From positions 1 to 36,001 of the forward strand of contig CANQLD010000009.1 of NCBI GenBank assembly GCA_947624625.1: DNA of 36,001 nucleotides, written 5' to 3'. The position numbers and the translations under genes are program-made. Under the pieces are notes generated by a model. It did no database searches, was not told where the DNA came from, and saw only the letters and a program-made list of their open reading frames with translations. This DNA comes from an uncultured Clostridia bacterium (lineage in GTDB: Bacteria > Bacillota > Clostridia > TANB77 > CAG-465). The first letter of the stretch is position 1; the number at the start of each line of letters is the position of its first letter. Below, piece after piece: positions 1-9,052 of this stretch.

Positions 1-1008
1 CATCTTAGGTGAAAAAATACCACATTTTCCTTCGTGTATCATAGCAATTGCTTCGTCTATTGGAATAGCATCCTTATATACCCTTTTATTTACAAGTGCG
101 TCATACACATCAACAACTGATACAACTTGTGCCCATATAGGTATATTATCTCCTTCTAATTTATCAGGATAACCTCTACCATCATATCTTTCGTGATGGT
201 GACGACATATATCATAGCAATAATGATAAAATTCATTATCTTCTTGTTTGAATTTTTCTAGCATTTGGCAACCATATATGGTATGTTTCTTCATTTCTTC
301 ATATTCTTCATCAGTAAGTTTTCCTGGTTTTTCAAGTATATTATCTGGTATTGCTATTTTACCAATATCGTGCAATGCTGAAGCCATTACCATAAGCTCA
401 ATTTGTTCATCTGTTATATTGTAGTCCTTATTTAATCTTCTAAAATGTTCTAGCATTATTCTTGTAAATTCTTTTACTCTTTGTATATGTTCCCCAGATT
501 CTAAACTTCTAAATTCAACAACTGAACTTAGTGCATTAATTAAGAACTCGTTACTTTCTTCTATTTTCTTTCTACTTTCAAATAGCTCTTTTGTCCTAAT
601 CTCTAATTCCTTTTCAATATATATTCTATGTTTGTATAGTTCAATTATATTTTTAGCTCTACGTCTTACAACAGCTGGCTCAAATGGTTTATATATTATA
701 TCTGCAGCTCCATATTCGTATGCTTTAACATCTGTTTCAACTGTTGCCTCCCCTGTAATCATTATTACAGGGATTTTATCTATAAGTCCATTTTCTGACA
801 TATGTTGCATTACTTCTAATCCATCTTTTTTTGGCATAACTAAATCTAAAAATACTAATACGATTTCATCTTTATGTTTATCAATTTGTTCTATTGTTTC
901 TTCTCCGTCAGCTGCTTCAAGTATATTATATCCTTCTTCAAATATATCTTTTAGCATTTCTCTATTTATAAACACATCATCTGCTATAAGCAAAGTACTT
1001 TTCTTCAT
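1..1008 (-). CDS. Response regulator receiver + HD-GYP domain protein (c-di-GMP phosphodiesterase-like), 3' end truncated by window edge
   Basis: Minus-strand frame from ATG at 1008 (MKKSTLLIADDVFINREMLKDIFEEGYNILEAADGEE...) preceded by GGAGG; receiver-like N-terminus; HD-GYP motif HHERYDGRGYPDKLEGD read on the minus strand near 130-200. Absent from ORF track because it runs off the window. Confidence 0.9.
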   Translation of the reverse strand, partial: MKKSTLLIADDVFINREMLKDIFEEGYNILEAADGEETIEQIDKHKDEIVLVFLDLVMPKKDGLEVMQHMSENGLIDKIPVIMITGEATVETDVKAYEYGAADIIYKPFEPAVVRRRAKNIIELYKHRIYIEKELEIRTKELFESRKKIEESNEFLINALSSVVEFRSLESGEHIQRVKEFTRIMLEHFRRLNKDYNITDEQIELMVMASALHDIGKIAIPDNILEKPGKLTDEEYEEMKKHTIYGCQMLEKFKQEDNEFYHYCYDICRHHHERYDGRGYPDKLEGDNIPIWAQVVSVVDVYDALVNKRVYKDAIPIDEAIAMIHEGKCGIFSPKM

Positions 1009-1020
1009 GAAGTTTCCTCC

Positions 1021-1365
1021 TTACATAATTTTATTAATTTCAGTTATTACAATATCATATTCCTTTTTTACATTAGGGAATATTTCTTCTGCTTTTTCAA
1101 AATTATGTGCTCTTAATTCTTCAGTAATTGCTTCAGCTACTATACTAAGAGCAGTAAAAGCCATATTTTTGCACACACCTTTTAATGTATGTGCTGCTCT
1201 AAAAGCACTATCAGCATCTTTGCTTTCCATAGCATTCTCTAGCTCACTATATGATGTATCTGCTAAGAAATAACCTAAAAACTTTTTAATTCTTTCATCA
1301 TTTTGCATTCTATTTACTGCTTCACTATAATTTCCGTTTATATTTTTATAAAATTCCTCTATCAT
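1021..1365 (-). CDS. Histidine phosphotransfer (Hpt) domain protein
   Basis: AAHTLKGVCKNMAF matches the Hpt phosphoacceptor motif; helical 114 aa protein immediately upstream of the REC-HD-GYP gene. Confidence 0.85.
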   Translation of the reverse strand: MIEEFYKNINGNYSEAVNRMQNDERIKKFLGYFLADTSYSELENAMESKDADSAFRAAHTLKGVCKNMAFTALSIVAEAITEELRAHNFEKAEEIFPNVKKEYDIVITEINKIM

Positions 1366-1447
1366 AAAATCAAGCCTCCTATAATAGATTTTATACTATT
1401 TTTAAATTAAAAGCAACTAATTTTTAGCTTTTTATTAACAAAGAAAA

Positions 1448-1490
1448 AAATCTCAAGAAAGCAAAATTTCTTTGAGATTTTATATGTATA
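1448..1490 (-). terminator. Rho-independent terminator downstream of yabG
   Basis: Inverted repeat AAATCTCAA(G)AAA..TTTCTTTGAGATTT with a T tract on the minus strand. Confidence 0.7.
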
Positions 1491-1521
1491 TAATTTAAAT
1501 TATAATCCTGGCATTCCCTTT

Positions 1522-2376
1522 CTAAATTGTCCGTCTTGTTTCTAATCCTCCTATACCTTTTATACCTTCTCTTGTGTTTGAAATAATATTTGCAAGAGGG
1601 ATAAACTGGTCAACGGGCGTATAAGCAATTGCCTCTGCTACAATAATTGGATCCATCATATCAATTAAAACTCTTTTTGGAGCACTTGCAAAATTTGCTC
1701 CAGCAGAAATTATTGCCTCATAATAACTTTGACACGCACCAGCAAAAATCACAAGATTGTCCAAATTATGCTCATACCTTCTTGCTTCAAGTACTGCTTG
1801 TATGTAATATCTTGAATTTTTGTAATTATCTATATTATATATGTCATTTCTTTTTCTAATAAACGCATCATGCCCTGTTAAAATTAAAATGTTTGGCCTT
1901 ATTTTTTGAAGTAAAGAATATACTTGTTTATATTGTTCAGACTCTGGTATATTATATGCATATACTGTAAGTCCCATTTTTCTATAACTTTCTCTACATT
2001 TTTCCGTATATTCTGAATCTCCGTCAATATGTAATACAATACCAGGCCTCTTTAATACAGTATCTTTTTTAAATATATTTGGATTATCATTGTATCCTAA
2101 TTGATTGTAATAATTGTTATAATTAAATCTTTTATTTATATTTGTATAACATCTACTAAGTCTTTCTGTTCTGCTTTGCTCCTCAGATTTTAATCTTTTA
2201 TTAAGCTCGTCATCATCTATTTTCTTTAAATCATAACTTGGGGCAGTGGCAATTATTCTTACAGTTAAACCTGCTAGTTCTATATAATCATTACTATTTA
2301 TCTTAGTTATCTTAAAAATCACATCATAATTATATGATTTTCTTGCTACTATATCACCTACTTTAAAATTTTCCAT
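1522..2376 (-). CDS. yabG: Sporulation-specific protease YabG
   Basis: Family-like architecture: MENFKVGDIVARKSYNYDVIFKI N-terminus, VLHIDGD..Y...Y, LILTGHDA, FAGACQSYYEAIISAGANFASAPKRVLIDMMDP. Confidence 0.88.
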   Translation of the reverse strand: MENFKVGDIVARKSYNYDVIFKITKINSNDYIELAGLTVRIIATAPSYDLKKIDDDELNKRLKSEEQSRTERLSRCYTNINKRFNYNNYYNQLGYNDNPNIFKKDTVLKRPGIVLHIDGDSEYTEKCRESYRKMGLTVYAYNIPESEQYKQVYSLLQKIRPNILILTGHDAFIRKRNDIYNIDNYKNSRYYIQAVLEARRYEHNLDNLVIFAGACQSYYEAIISAGANFASAPKRVLIDMMDPIIVAEAIAYTPVDQFIPLANIISNTREGIKGIGGLETRRTI

Positions 2377-2467
2377 AATTATTCACCCCATATATTATTG
2401 TATGAATAAATAGATGTAAAAGTGTTAAGTTATATATGTAGCTTTGAATAATTTTGGAAGTTGTTTT

Positions 2468-3397
2468 TTATTTTAAATAATATTCCACTATCTTTGCATA
2501 TTGATCTTGTGCATTTAGACAAGTATCTATTAAATATCCTTTTTCTTTGTTGCTTTGATACTTATTTAGTCCTCTATAATAAAATAGTTTATCTTTATCT
2601 AAAATAATAAATGGGACTATATTATTTTTTAAACATTCTTTAAATGTTATTATTCTACCAATTCTACCATTTCCATCTTGAAATGGATGAATATGCTCAA
2701 ATTTTGCGTGAAATTCTATTATTTCATTAATTGTAATTTGCTTTAAAGATTCGTACCATTCTAATAATTTTTTAATATCTTTTTCAACATTCTTAGGCTC
2801 TGTAGTTTTTAAGCCACCAACTTCATTTGGCAATTTTTTATATTCACCTACGTTAAACCAATTTTTTCTACTATCCAATGTACCTTCCTTTAATATTTGG
2901 TGAAATTCTTTTATCATTTTTTCAGTTAGTTTTTTGTCTGCTACATCTAACATATAATCTACTAATTTAAAATGATTAACTGTTTCTAAAATATCATCAA
3001 TATCTGTTACTGAATCTTTTTCTGCTAACAATGTATTAGTCTCATAAATATATCTAGTTTGTTCTTCTGTAAGTCTACTCCCTTCAATATGATTTGTATT
3101 ATACGCAAATATAATTTGAGTATTATGATATAAACTGCCCTTTAATTTCATATCTTTTTGTTCTCTTAATACTTCTAAAACATTAATTTTTGATATATCA
3201 AAAACATCTTCCTTTAATAACTCGTCAATTGAAATTCCAAAAATTTCACTTAATCTTTTTAATGATTCAACATTAGGCTCTAATATTCCAGCTTCATATT
3301 TTGAAATCGTCGCTGGTTTTACTCCTAATATTTCTGCGACTTCACTTTGAGTCATATTTCTATTTTCTCTATATTGTTTTATTTTTTCTCCTAACAT
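2468..3397 (-). CDS. HTH (XRE) - Fic domain fusion protein
   Basis: N-terminal XRE HTH (MTQSEVAEILGVKPATISKYEAG), Fic active site HPFQDGNGRIGR, N-terminal inhibitory-helix-like motif TNHIEG. Confidence 0.9.
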   Translation of the reverse strand: MLGEKIKQYRENRNMTQSEVAEILGVKPATISKYEAGILEPNVESLKRLSEIFGISIDELLKEDVFDISKINVLEVLREQKDMKLKGSLYHNTQIIFAYNTNHIEGSRLTEEQTRYIYETNTLLAEKDSVTDIDDILETVNHFKLVDYMLDVADKKLTEKMIKEFHQILKEGTLDSRKNWFNVGEYKKLPNEVGGLKTTEPKNVEKDIKKLLEWYESLKQITINEIIEFHAKFEHIHPFQDGNGRIGRIITFKECLKNNIVPFIILDKDKLFYYRGLNKYQSNKEKGYLIDTCLNAQDQYAKIVEYYLK

Positions 3398-3576
3398 AAT
3401 AAATAATCTCCTCTTTAATTATAATAATATTATATCATATTATTTCCAAAAAAGAAACGTTTTTTTGTTTATTTACTTAAATATTTCTGTTATGGATATG
3501 TTTTTTTGTTTTTAAAAATTATACTATCTTTTTTATATAATATGTAGTATAATGGCATTAAATAGGAGGTGTTTTT

Positions 3577-4074
3577 ATGCTTTTTTATCATTACAAATTA
3601 TTTTTAATTTTTATTGTTCTAGCAATAGTTAACTTTATATTATTAAGTAAAAAGATTAAAAGCAAAAAATTAACATTAATTGTAAATTCAATAATAATTT
3701 TAATTAATATTTTTATGATTATTATGATAAATACAGATTTCCTTAATCTAATTTCTAAAGAGTATGCCAATAATACAGAAACATTAAATAAATATTATGG
3801 AATAATCTATAACTTTAATATAACATTTTTAATCACAAGCTTTATAGTTACAACTATTTTATTAATACTATCTAAAAAAATAAAATATAATACATTATAT
3901 ATAATTACAATAGTTTCTTTAATAATTGGTAGCATACTACTATTCTGTTTTAAAGGCTTTATAATAACAAAAGATACTATTAATTTCGGTATGCTTGCTC
4001 AGTGTTTAAGCTTTTATTATATGTATCTATGCCAAATACCACTACTAACTACCAAATTTAAAGGTAATAAATAA
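3577..4074 (+). CDS. Multi-pass membrane protein of unknown function
   Basis: SD AGGAGG upstream of ATG; several hydrophobic segments; no recognised family. Confidence 0.6.
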   Translation: MLFYHYKLFLIFIVLAIVNFILLSKKIKSKKLTLIVNSIIILINIFMIIMINTDFLNLISKEYANNTETLNKYYGIIYNFNITFLITSFIVTTILLILSKKIKYNTLYIITIVSLIIGSILLFCFKGFIITKDTINFGMLAQCLSFYYMYLCQIPLLTTKFKGNK

Positions 4075-4092
4075 AAATATATACTCTTTTGC

Positions 4093-4136
4093 AATAAGTA
4101 TAATTATTTTTCAATTATACTTATTTTTTTTTTTTT
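4093..4136 (+). terminator. Rho-independent terminator
   Basis: AATAAGTATAATT...AATTATACTTATT followed by a long T run. Confidence 0.75.
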
Positions 4137-4222
4137 AAATACTTTAATATTTTTGTCACATATGATATTATATAGTAATTAATGCGTTAGTTTAAAAATT
4201 CGCAACTACGTTTACATAATTA

Positions 4223-4251
4223 TTGACAATTGTATGTTTTTTTGATATAAT
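4223..4251 (+). promoter_or_regulatory. Sigma-A promoter for the 86-aa orphan gene
   Basis: TTGACA (4223-4228), 17 nt, TATAAT (4246-4251): perfect consensus. Confidence 0.8.
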
Positions 4252-4282
4252 AGTTATATCACTTTTTTAGGAGGATTTCGTT

Positions 4283-4543
4283 ATGAATATAACAAAGGAT
4301 GTTTATGAGGCAAAAATCAAACCGTTTATCAGTAAAGTTTATGACATTTGCAAGGTTTTAAATATAACTGAAAAAGTAATCATTGAAACAAAGTTACTTA
4401 CTATTTTAAAACAGGAATTTAATCCAAAAGAATTATTAAAGGAATTAACATCTTTTTCGCCTTTGCAAGCTGAAATTTTAGAAAAGTATAATTTAACCGA
4501 GCAAAAAGATGAAGTAATAAAAATATTAAAAAGTTCACTCTAA
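4283..4543 (+). CDS. Small hypothetical protein (86 aa)
   Basis: Consensus promoter, SD AGGAGG upstream of ATG, terminator immediately downstream. Confidence 0.65.
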   Translation: MNITKDVYEAKIKPFISKVYDICKVLNITEKVIIETKLLTILKQEFNPKELLKELTSFSPLQAEILEKYNLTEQKDEVIKILKSSL

Positions 4544-4560
4544 TGAAGTGAACTTTTTTT
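4529..4560 (+). terminator. Rho-independent terminator
   Basis: AAAAGTTCACT...AGTGAACTTTTTTT. Confidence 0.8.
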
Positions 4561-4563
4561 CAT

Positions 4564-5838
4564 TTATTCTATTGTCTTATTATCTTTTCCTATTTCTTTA
4601 TCTTTACTATTACTAGTATCCATATTTTTTTCATCCTCTGATAAATCTGGATTTGTGTTTTCTTTTAATGAATCAAAGAAATCTTGCTCTCTTTTATTTC
4701 TGCTTAACATAGTATCCTCTAGTAATTTATCTGTATCTGGCACATCATAAATAATGTTTTCATTTTCATCATAACTTACATAAACAAGCTCCGGTTCTTT
4801 ATCTAATACATCACATAGAGTATCTACCATTTTAGGGTCGAATTGAGAACCTGCACATCTTTTTAATTCACTAATTAATTCGTCTTTTTTCTTGCCACTT
4901 TGATAACTTCTTCCAAACATAGCTTGCGTTGAATCAGCTAAAGAAACTATTCTAGATAATTCATCTATTTCATCTCCTTTTAACCCTCTTGGATAACCTT
5001 TTCCATCATATCTTTCATGATGTTCTGAAGCAATTATTTTTGCTCTTTCAAAATCACCTAAATTATAGTTATTTAACTCTATTTCTCCTAAAGTAACGTG
5101 AGATCTCATTTCTTTAAATTCTTCATCAGTAAGTCTAGATGGCTTTTTTAATACACTATCGGCTATATCTGTTTTTCCTATATCGTGAAGTAATGCACCA
5201 ATTTTTAAGATATCAATTTCTTCTGGACTTATACCTCTTTTTTGTGCGATTACTTCAGCTATCTTAGACACACTTCTTATGTGCTTAGCTGTATATTCAT
5301 CTTTATTGGTTTCAATATTTTGTACAACACTTCTAGTAAAATCTAAAATATCATTTTCTAATTGCTGATATTTTTCTCTAGATTTTACAGAATCGTTCCT
5401 TATACCTTGTAAATTTTGAGCAAATAAAACTCTATCTGTATTTACATCAAAATGTAGTAGTCTACTTTCTGAATTTTCTTGTAACAATAATTTTCCTATT
5501 TCAGCTGATTTTTTTACATCCTGTTCTTCCTGACTACTATATAAATTTATAATTTTGCAATTATTGGCTACATCTTTATTTGAAAGAACAGAAGATACTA
5601 TACTTTTCCCAACTGGAGTTACTACAGTATCTGGTGAAAAAACTAAACAATCTATTTGTCCATTTTGTATAAATTTTTGTAATGTATCTTCGTTTATATT
5701 ATTTATATCTAGTAATGTTACTTCTTTTTCGTCACCTTTAAAAGCATCACCCATACATTCTAATGCTTTAGATTTATCTACAGATACAGAATCATCTGCT
5801 AAACAATGTGCCATTACAAATTTTATCATATCAACCAC
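4564..5838 (-). CDS. HD-GYP domain protein
   Basis: LLHDIGKTDIADSVLKKPSRLTDEEF...HHERYDGKGYPRGLKGDEI. Confidence 0.88.
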   Translation of the reverse strand: MVDMIKFVMAHCLADDSVSVDKSKALECMGDAFKGDEKEVTLLDINNINEDTLQKFIQNGQIDCLVFSPDTVVTPVGKSIVSSVLSNKDVANNCKIINLYSSQEEQDVKKSAEIGKLLLQENSESRLLHFDVNTDRVLFAQNLQGIRNDSVKSREKYQQLENDILDFTRSVVQNIETNKDEYTAKHIRSVSKIAEVIAQKRGISPEEIDILKIGALLHDIGKTDIADSVLKKPSRLTDEEFKEMRSHVTLGEIELNNYNLGDFERAKIIASEHHERYDGKGYPRGLKGDEIDELSRIVSLADSTQAMFGRSYQSGKKKDELISELKRCAGSQFDPKMVDTLCDVLDKEPELVYVSYDENENIIYDVPDTDKLLEDTMLSRNKREQDFFDSLKENTNPDLSEDEKNMDTSNSKDKEIGKDNKTIE

Positions 5839-5842
5839 CCAT

Positions 5843-6361
5843 TTAATTATATATTATTTTATTTAAAAAACCATAAGATATAATCATCATTATTATACTT
5901 GCCATAAATACTCCTAGTAAAATTGCAAGCATAGCTTTTTTCTTGTTCATCCCCATTACTGATGCAATTAATGCTCCTGTCCAAGCTCCAGTTCCTGGTA
6001 AAGGTATTCCTACAAATAATATTAATGCTATAAACTCACCTTTTTCAAATTTTTCTTTGTTTTTCATTGCTTTTGCTTCAAGCTTTTCAACCATTCCTTT
6101 AAATAATTTCGTTTTTTTCATAAAGTTAAATATAGGTGTTAAAAACATAAGAATAAAAGGTATTGGTAAAAGGTTTCCAACAATTGCTACAATATATGCT
6201 ATTATAGGTTTAACATTTAAAATACTTGCTGCAAGCAAGCCACCTCTAAGTTCAAGTATTGGAAGTAATGATATAACAAAAGTTACTATCTCTCCACCAA
6301 ATTTTGCGGAAGTAAATGACCCAAACATTCCAATTATACTATTTACTAATGACTCAACCAT
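5843..6361 (-). CDS. Small multidrug export family-like membrane protein (COG2426/Sm_multidrug_ex)
   Basis: LPILELRGGLLAA and GIPLPGTGAWTGALIA motifs. Confidence 0.8.
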   Translation of the reverse strand: MVESLVNSIIGMFGSFTSAKFGGEIVTFVISLLPILELRGGLLAASILNVKPIIAYIVAIVGNLLPIPFILMFLTPIFNFMKKTKLFKGMVEKLEAKAMKNKEKFEKGEFIALILFVGIPLPGTGAWTGALIASVMGMNKKKAMLAILLGVFMASIIMMIISYGFLNKIIYN

Positions 6362-6502
6362 AAATTTCTCCTTTTTATCAATGATTATATTATAACGAAA
6401 ATAGGAAAAAAAATCAATATATTTAAAAGAATTAAATATATAAATACTATTGAAAAAATTTTTTATATATAATAAAATATATTTATATTAAGGAGGAGAT
6501 AT

Positions 6503-7057
6503 ATGGAAGATAAAAACTGGGAATTAAAATATACCGTTGAAAAAAACAAAGTCAAAGATATTATTGGAAGAATACTCGGAATCACTATTATGACTTTTTG
6601 TATTCTAATGATTCTATTAACATTAATAACTGGTGATAAATTAGATACATCTACTGCTATTTATTTAGTTGTATTACTACCAGCAATTGCAATAGTATTA
6701 ATTGGTACTAAAAAAGTTAGAATTGATACAAAATATGGAATTTGGCTTAATAATAGAAATTATCTACAATGGAAATCTATAATTGATGTTACATATTTAG
6801 ATAACAATTTAACATTTCTTATTTTAAATTCTCAAACTAATGAAAAAATTCCACTTAAATTTATACTTGTTGGAAATAAAAGTAAAAGAAACGCAGTAGA
6901 AATTGAAAATTATTTCCGTTCTTTAAACATAAACAATATTAATAATAGCAACAATACTGGTGGAATTAACAATACTACTGAAATTAATACTACAAATACT
7001 AGTGACACTAATAATGATGTTGAAAATAACAATAACATCAATAATAATATTAACTAA
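6503..7057 (+). CDS. Membrane protein with two N-terminal TM segments and Asn/Thr-rich C-terminal tail
   Basis: SD AAGGAGGAGAT; hydrophobic pair near residues 25-70; tail NNINNSNNTGGINNTTEINTTNTSDTNNDVENNNNINNNIN. Confidence 0.6.
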   Translation: MEDKNWELKYTVEKNKVKDIIGRILGITIMTFCILMILLTLITGDKLDTSTAIYLVVLLPAIAIVLIGTKKVRIDTKYGIWLNNRNYLQWKSIIDVTYLDNNLTFLILNSQTNEKIPLKFILVGNKSKRNAVEIENYFRSLNINNINNSNNTGGINNTTEINTTNTSDTNNDVENNNNINNNIN

Positions 7058-7059
7058 CA

Positions 7060-7090
7060 AAAAAGCAAGGCACATACCTTGCTTTTTTTA
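7060..7090 (+). terminator. Rho-independent terminator, potentially bidirectional
   Basis: AAAAAGCAAGG CACATA CCTTGCTTTTTT. Confidence 0.8.
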
Positions 7091-7363
7091 TTTTACTGTA
7101 TATGGTAAAAGTGCAATGTGTCTTGCTCTTTGAATAGCTACTGTAACTTTTCTTTGATGTTTTGCACAAGTTCCAGTAACTCTTCTTGGAAGTATTTTAC
7201 CTTTATCACTTACATATTTTTTTAACTTTTCTACATCTTTATAATCTATATCGTCAACTCTTTCAACACAGAAGTTACAAACTTTTTTTCTTGGTCTTCT
7301 GTATGGCTTATCATTCTTTGCTTTTTTATTATTTTTCTCAGTCACAATCTTTCCTCCCTTCAA
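7088..7363 (-). CDS. rpsR: 30S ribosomal protein S18
   Basis: [62 protein letters not shown]. Confidence 0.97.
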   Translation of the reverse strand: MKGGKIVTEKNNKKAKNDKPYRRPRKKVCNFCVERVDDIDYKDVEKLKKYVSDKGKILPRRVTGTCAKHQRKVTVAIQRARHIALLPYTVK

Positions 7364-7377
7364 TTAATATGTATTAA

Positions 7378-7791
7378 TTAGAATGGTAATTCTTCATTAT
7401 CATCCACTGTAATAAACTCACCATCAATACTTGAAGATGGTACATTTATATCATCTGTGCCAGCATTATCTCTTCTTGAATCTGCAAAATATGCATTTTC
7501 AACTATATAGTCAGTAGTATATCTTTTTTGACCATTTTGATCTTCCCAACTTCTATTTTGAATTCTTCCTTCAACTAGAACTTGTTGACCTTTTTTATAA
7601 TATTTAGCACAAAAATCAGCTAATTTCCCAAATGCTGTAATATTAAAAAAATCTGCTTTTCTTTCTCCATTTGCTTCTGCAAATCTTCTATTTACCGCAA
7701 TAGAAAAATTTGTTACAGATGTGTTTGTGTTTGGAGTAACTCTAGATTCTGGATCTCTAGTTAATCTTCCCATAAATTGAAACTTATTCAT
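7378..7791 (-). CDS. ssb: Single-stranded DNA-binding protein
   Basis: OB-fold SSB sequence MNKFQFMGRLTRDPE...; acidic C-terminal tip DDNEELPF. Confidence 0.96.
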   Translation of the reverse strand: MNKFQFMGRLTRDPESRVTPNTNTSVTNFSIAVNRRFAEANGERKADFFNITAFGKLADFCAKYYKKGQQVLVEGRIQNRSWEDQNGQKRYTTDYIVENAYFADSRRDNAGTDDINVPSSSIDGEFITVDDNEELPF

Positions 7792-7835
7792 AATACAATT
7801 CCCCCTTTTAATGAGATTTGTTATTTATTATATTT

Positions 7836-8129
7836 TTAGTCTTTTCTTATAACGATATGTTTTAAAACAATTTCGTCTAGTCTAAGAACTCTTTCAAATT
7901 CTTTTATAAATTCTGGTTTTGCAACAAATGTAAATAGTATGTAAACTCCTTCGCTTTGTTTTTTAATTTCATAAGCTAAAGTTTTTCTACCCCACTCCTC
8001 TACATTTGTAAGCTCGCCATTTGCTGATATTAACTCTTTCATTTTTTCACCAAATGCAACTGTTGCTTCTTCTGGTGCATTAGCTGAAAGAATTATAACT
8101 GATTCGTAATTATTCATGACTTCACTCAC
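7836..8129 (-). CDS. rpsF: 30S ribosomal protein S6
   Basis: YESVIILSANAPEE...VEEWGRKTLAYEIKKQSEGVYILFTF; standard rpsF-ssb-rpsR order. Confidence 0.95.
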   Translation of the reverse strand: MSEVMNNYESVIILSANAPEEATVAFGEKMKELISANGELTNVEEWGRKTLAYEIKKQSEGVYILFTFVAKPEFIKEFERVLRLDEIVLKHIVIRKD

Positions 8130-8309
8130 CTCCTTTTGGACTTAAGACTCTATATTTTATATAGAGTAAGGAAATTAACTTCTGTTATTATACCACAAAT
8201 TCTTTACATAATCAATTTTTTTTACAATTTTTTTAAAAATTTATAAATATGTTATATTTTATTTTATTTGGGAAAAAATATAAATATAGAATAATACATT
8301 ATTAGTTTA

Positions 8310-8338
8310 TTGACTTTGTAACTATTTAATTATATAAT
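8310..8338 (+). promoter_or_regulatory. Sigma-A promoter of mecA-like gene
   Basis: TTGACT - 17 nt - TATAAT upstream of 8386. Confidence 0.65.
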
Positions 8339-8385
8339 ACATATACTACGATAGGATTTTTAAAATCTATGGAGGTAATATAACT

Positions 8386-9015
8386 ATGAAAGTTGAAAAA
8401 ATAAATGAAAATAAACTAAGAATTATTTTAACTTTAGAAGAATTAGAAAATAGGCAAATTTCAATAAAAGATATAGAAAAAGATCCTTCTATCGCTAAAA
8501 ATCTCTTCATAGATTTAATTGAAGAATCAAATCTTGGAGAAGACTTTATGGTAGGAGACTTTCAATTACTTATAGAAGCAAGTTCTGATAATAGTAACAT
8601 TTTTGTTGTTACTATAACAAAAGTAGACTCTATTCCTGAACTAAAAAAATATGCTTTAATGGATAATTCAGAAAACAGAAAACGAAGAAAATCAAATGCA
8701 ACAACTAATCTTTCCTTTTTCGTAGACGGCAACATCTTTACATTTAACACACTTGATGAATTACTAGACTTATGTGATATATCTAAAAAAGAAAAATTAT
8801 TCTGTGGAAAAAATAGTCTATATAAATACAAAAATAAATATTTCTTAATTTTTAGTAAAACTGCTATTAAGAACAAAAGATTTATAAAAACTTTTGTATT
8901 TTTAACAGAATACTGTAGCGAATATTATTTATATGATATTTTTGAAACTTCAGTAAAAGAAAAAGGAAATTTAATGATAGAAAATAACGCAATGCAAACA
9001 CTAAAGAAAATCTAA
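8386..9015 (+). CDS. MecA-like adaptor protein
   Basis: N-terminus MKVEKINENKLRIILTLEELENRQISIKDIEKDPSIAKNLFIDLIEE resembles MecA; charged linker and C-terminal domain. Confidence 0.7.
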   Translation: MKVEKINENKLRIILTLEELENRQISIKDIEKDPSIAKNLFIDLIEESNLGEDFMVGDFQLLIEASSDNSNIFVVTITKVDSIPELKKYALMDNSENRKRRKSNATTNLSFFVDGNIFTFNTLDELLDLCDISKKEKLFCGKNSLYKYKNKYFLIFSKTAIKNKRFIKTFVFLTEYCSEYYLYDIFETSVKEKGNLMIENNAMQTLKKI

Positions 9016-9027
9016 ATAATAAATTAT

Positions 9028-9052
9028 AAGTCCATAAAAATGGGCTTTTTTT
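9028..9052 (+). terminator. Probable rho-independent terminator after mecA-like gene
   Basis: AAGTCCAT AAAAA TGGGCTTTTTTT (one GT pair). Confidence 0.55.

Noticed and set aside
632-1273. Plus-strand 213-aa ORF
   Set aside because: Antisense to the REC-HD-GYP and Hpt genes; Ser/Ile-rich low-complexity translation typical of AT-rich antisense reading; no SD.
5555-6395. Plus-strand ORFs 5555-5866 and 5943-6395
   Set aside because: Antisense to confident HD-GYP and COG2426 genes; no independent support.
7186-7377. Plus-strand 63-aa ORF
   Set aside because: Antisense to rpsR.
8130-8175. Hairpin ACTCTATATAAAATATAGAGT upstream of rpsF as an S6:S18 leader
   Set aside because: No CCG bulge plus ACC motif visible; only a simple AT-rich hairpin.
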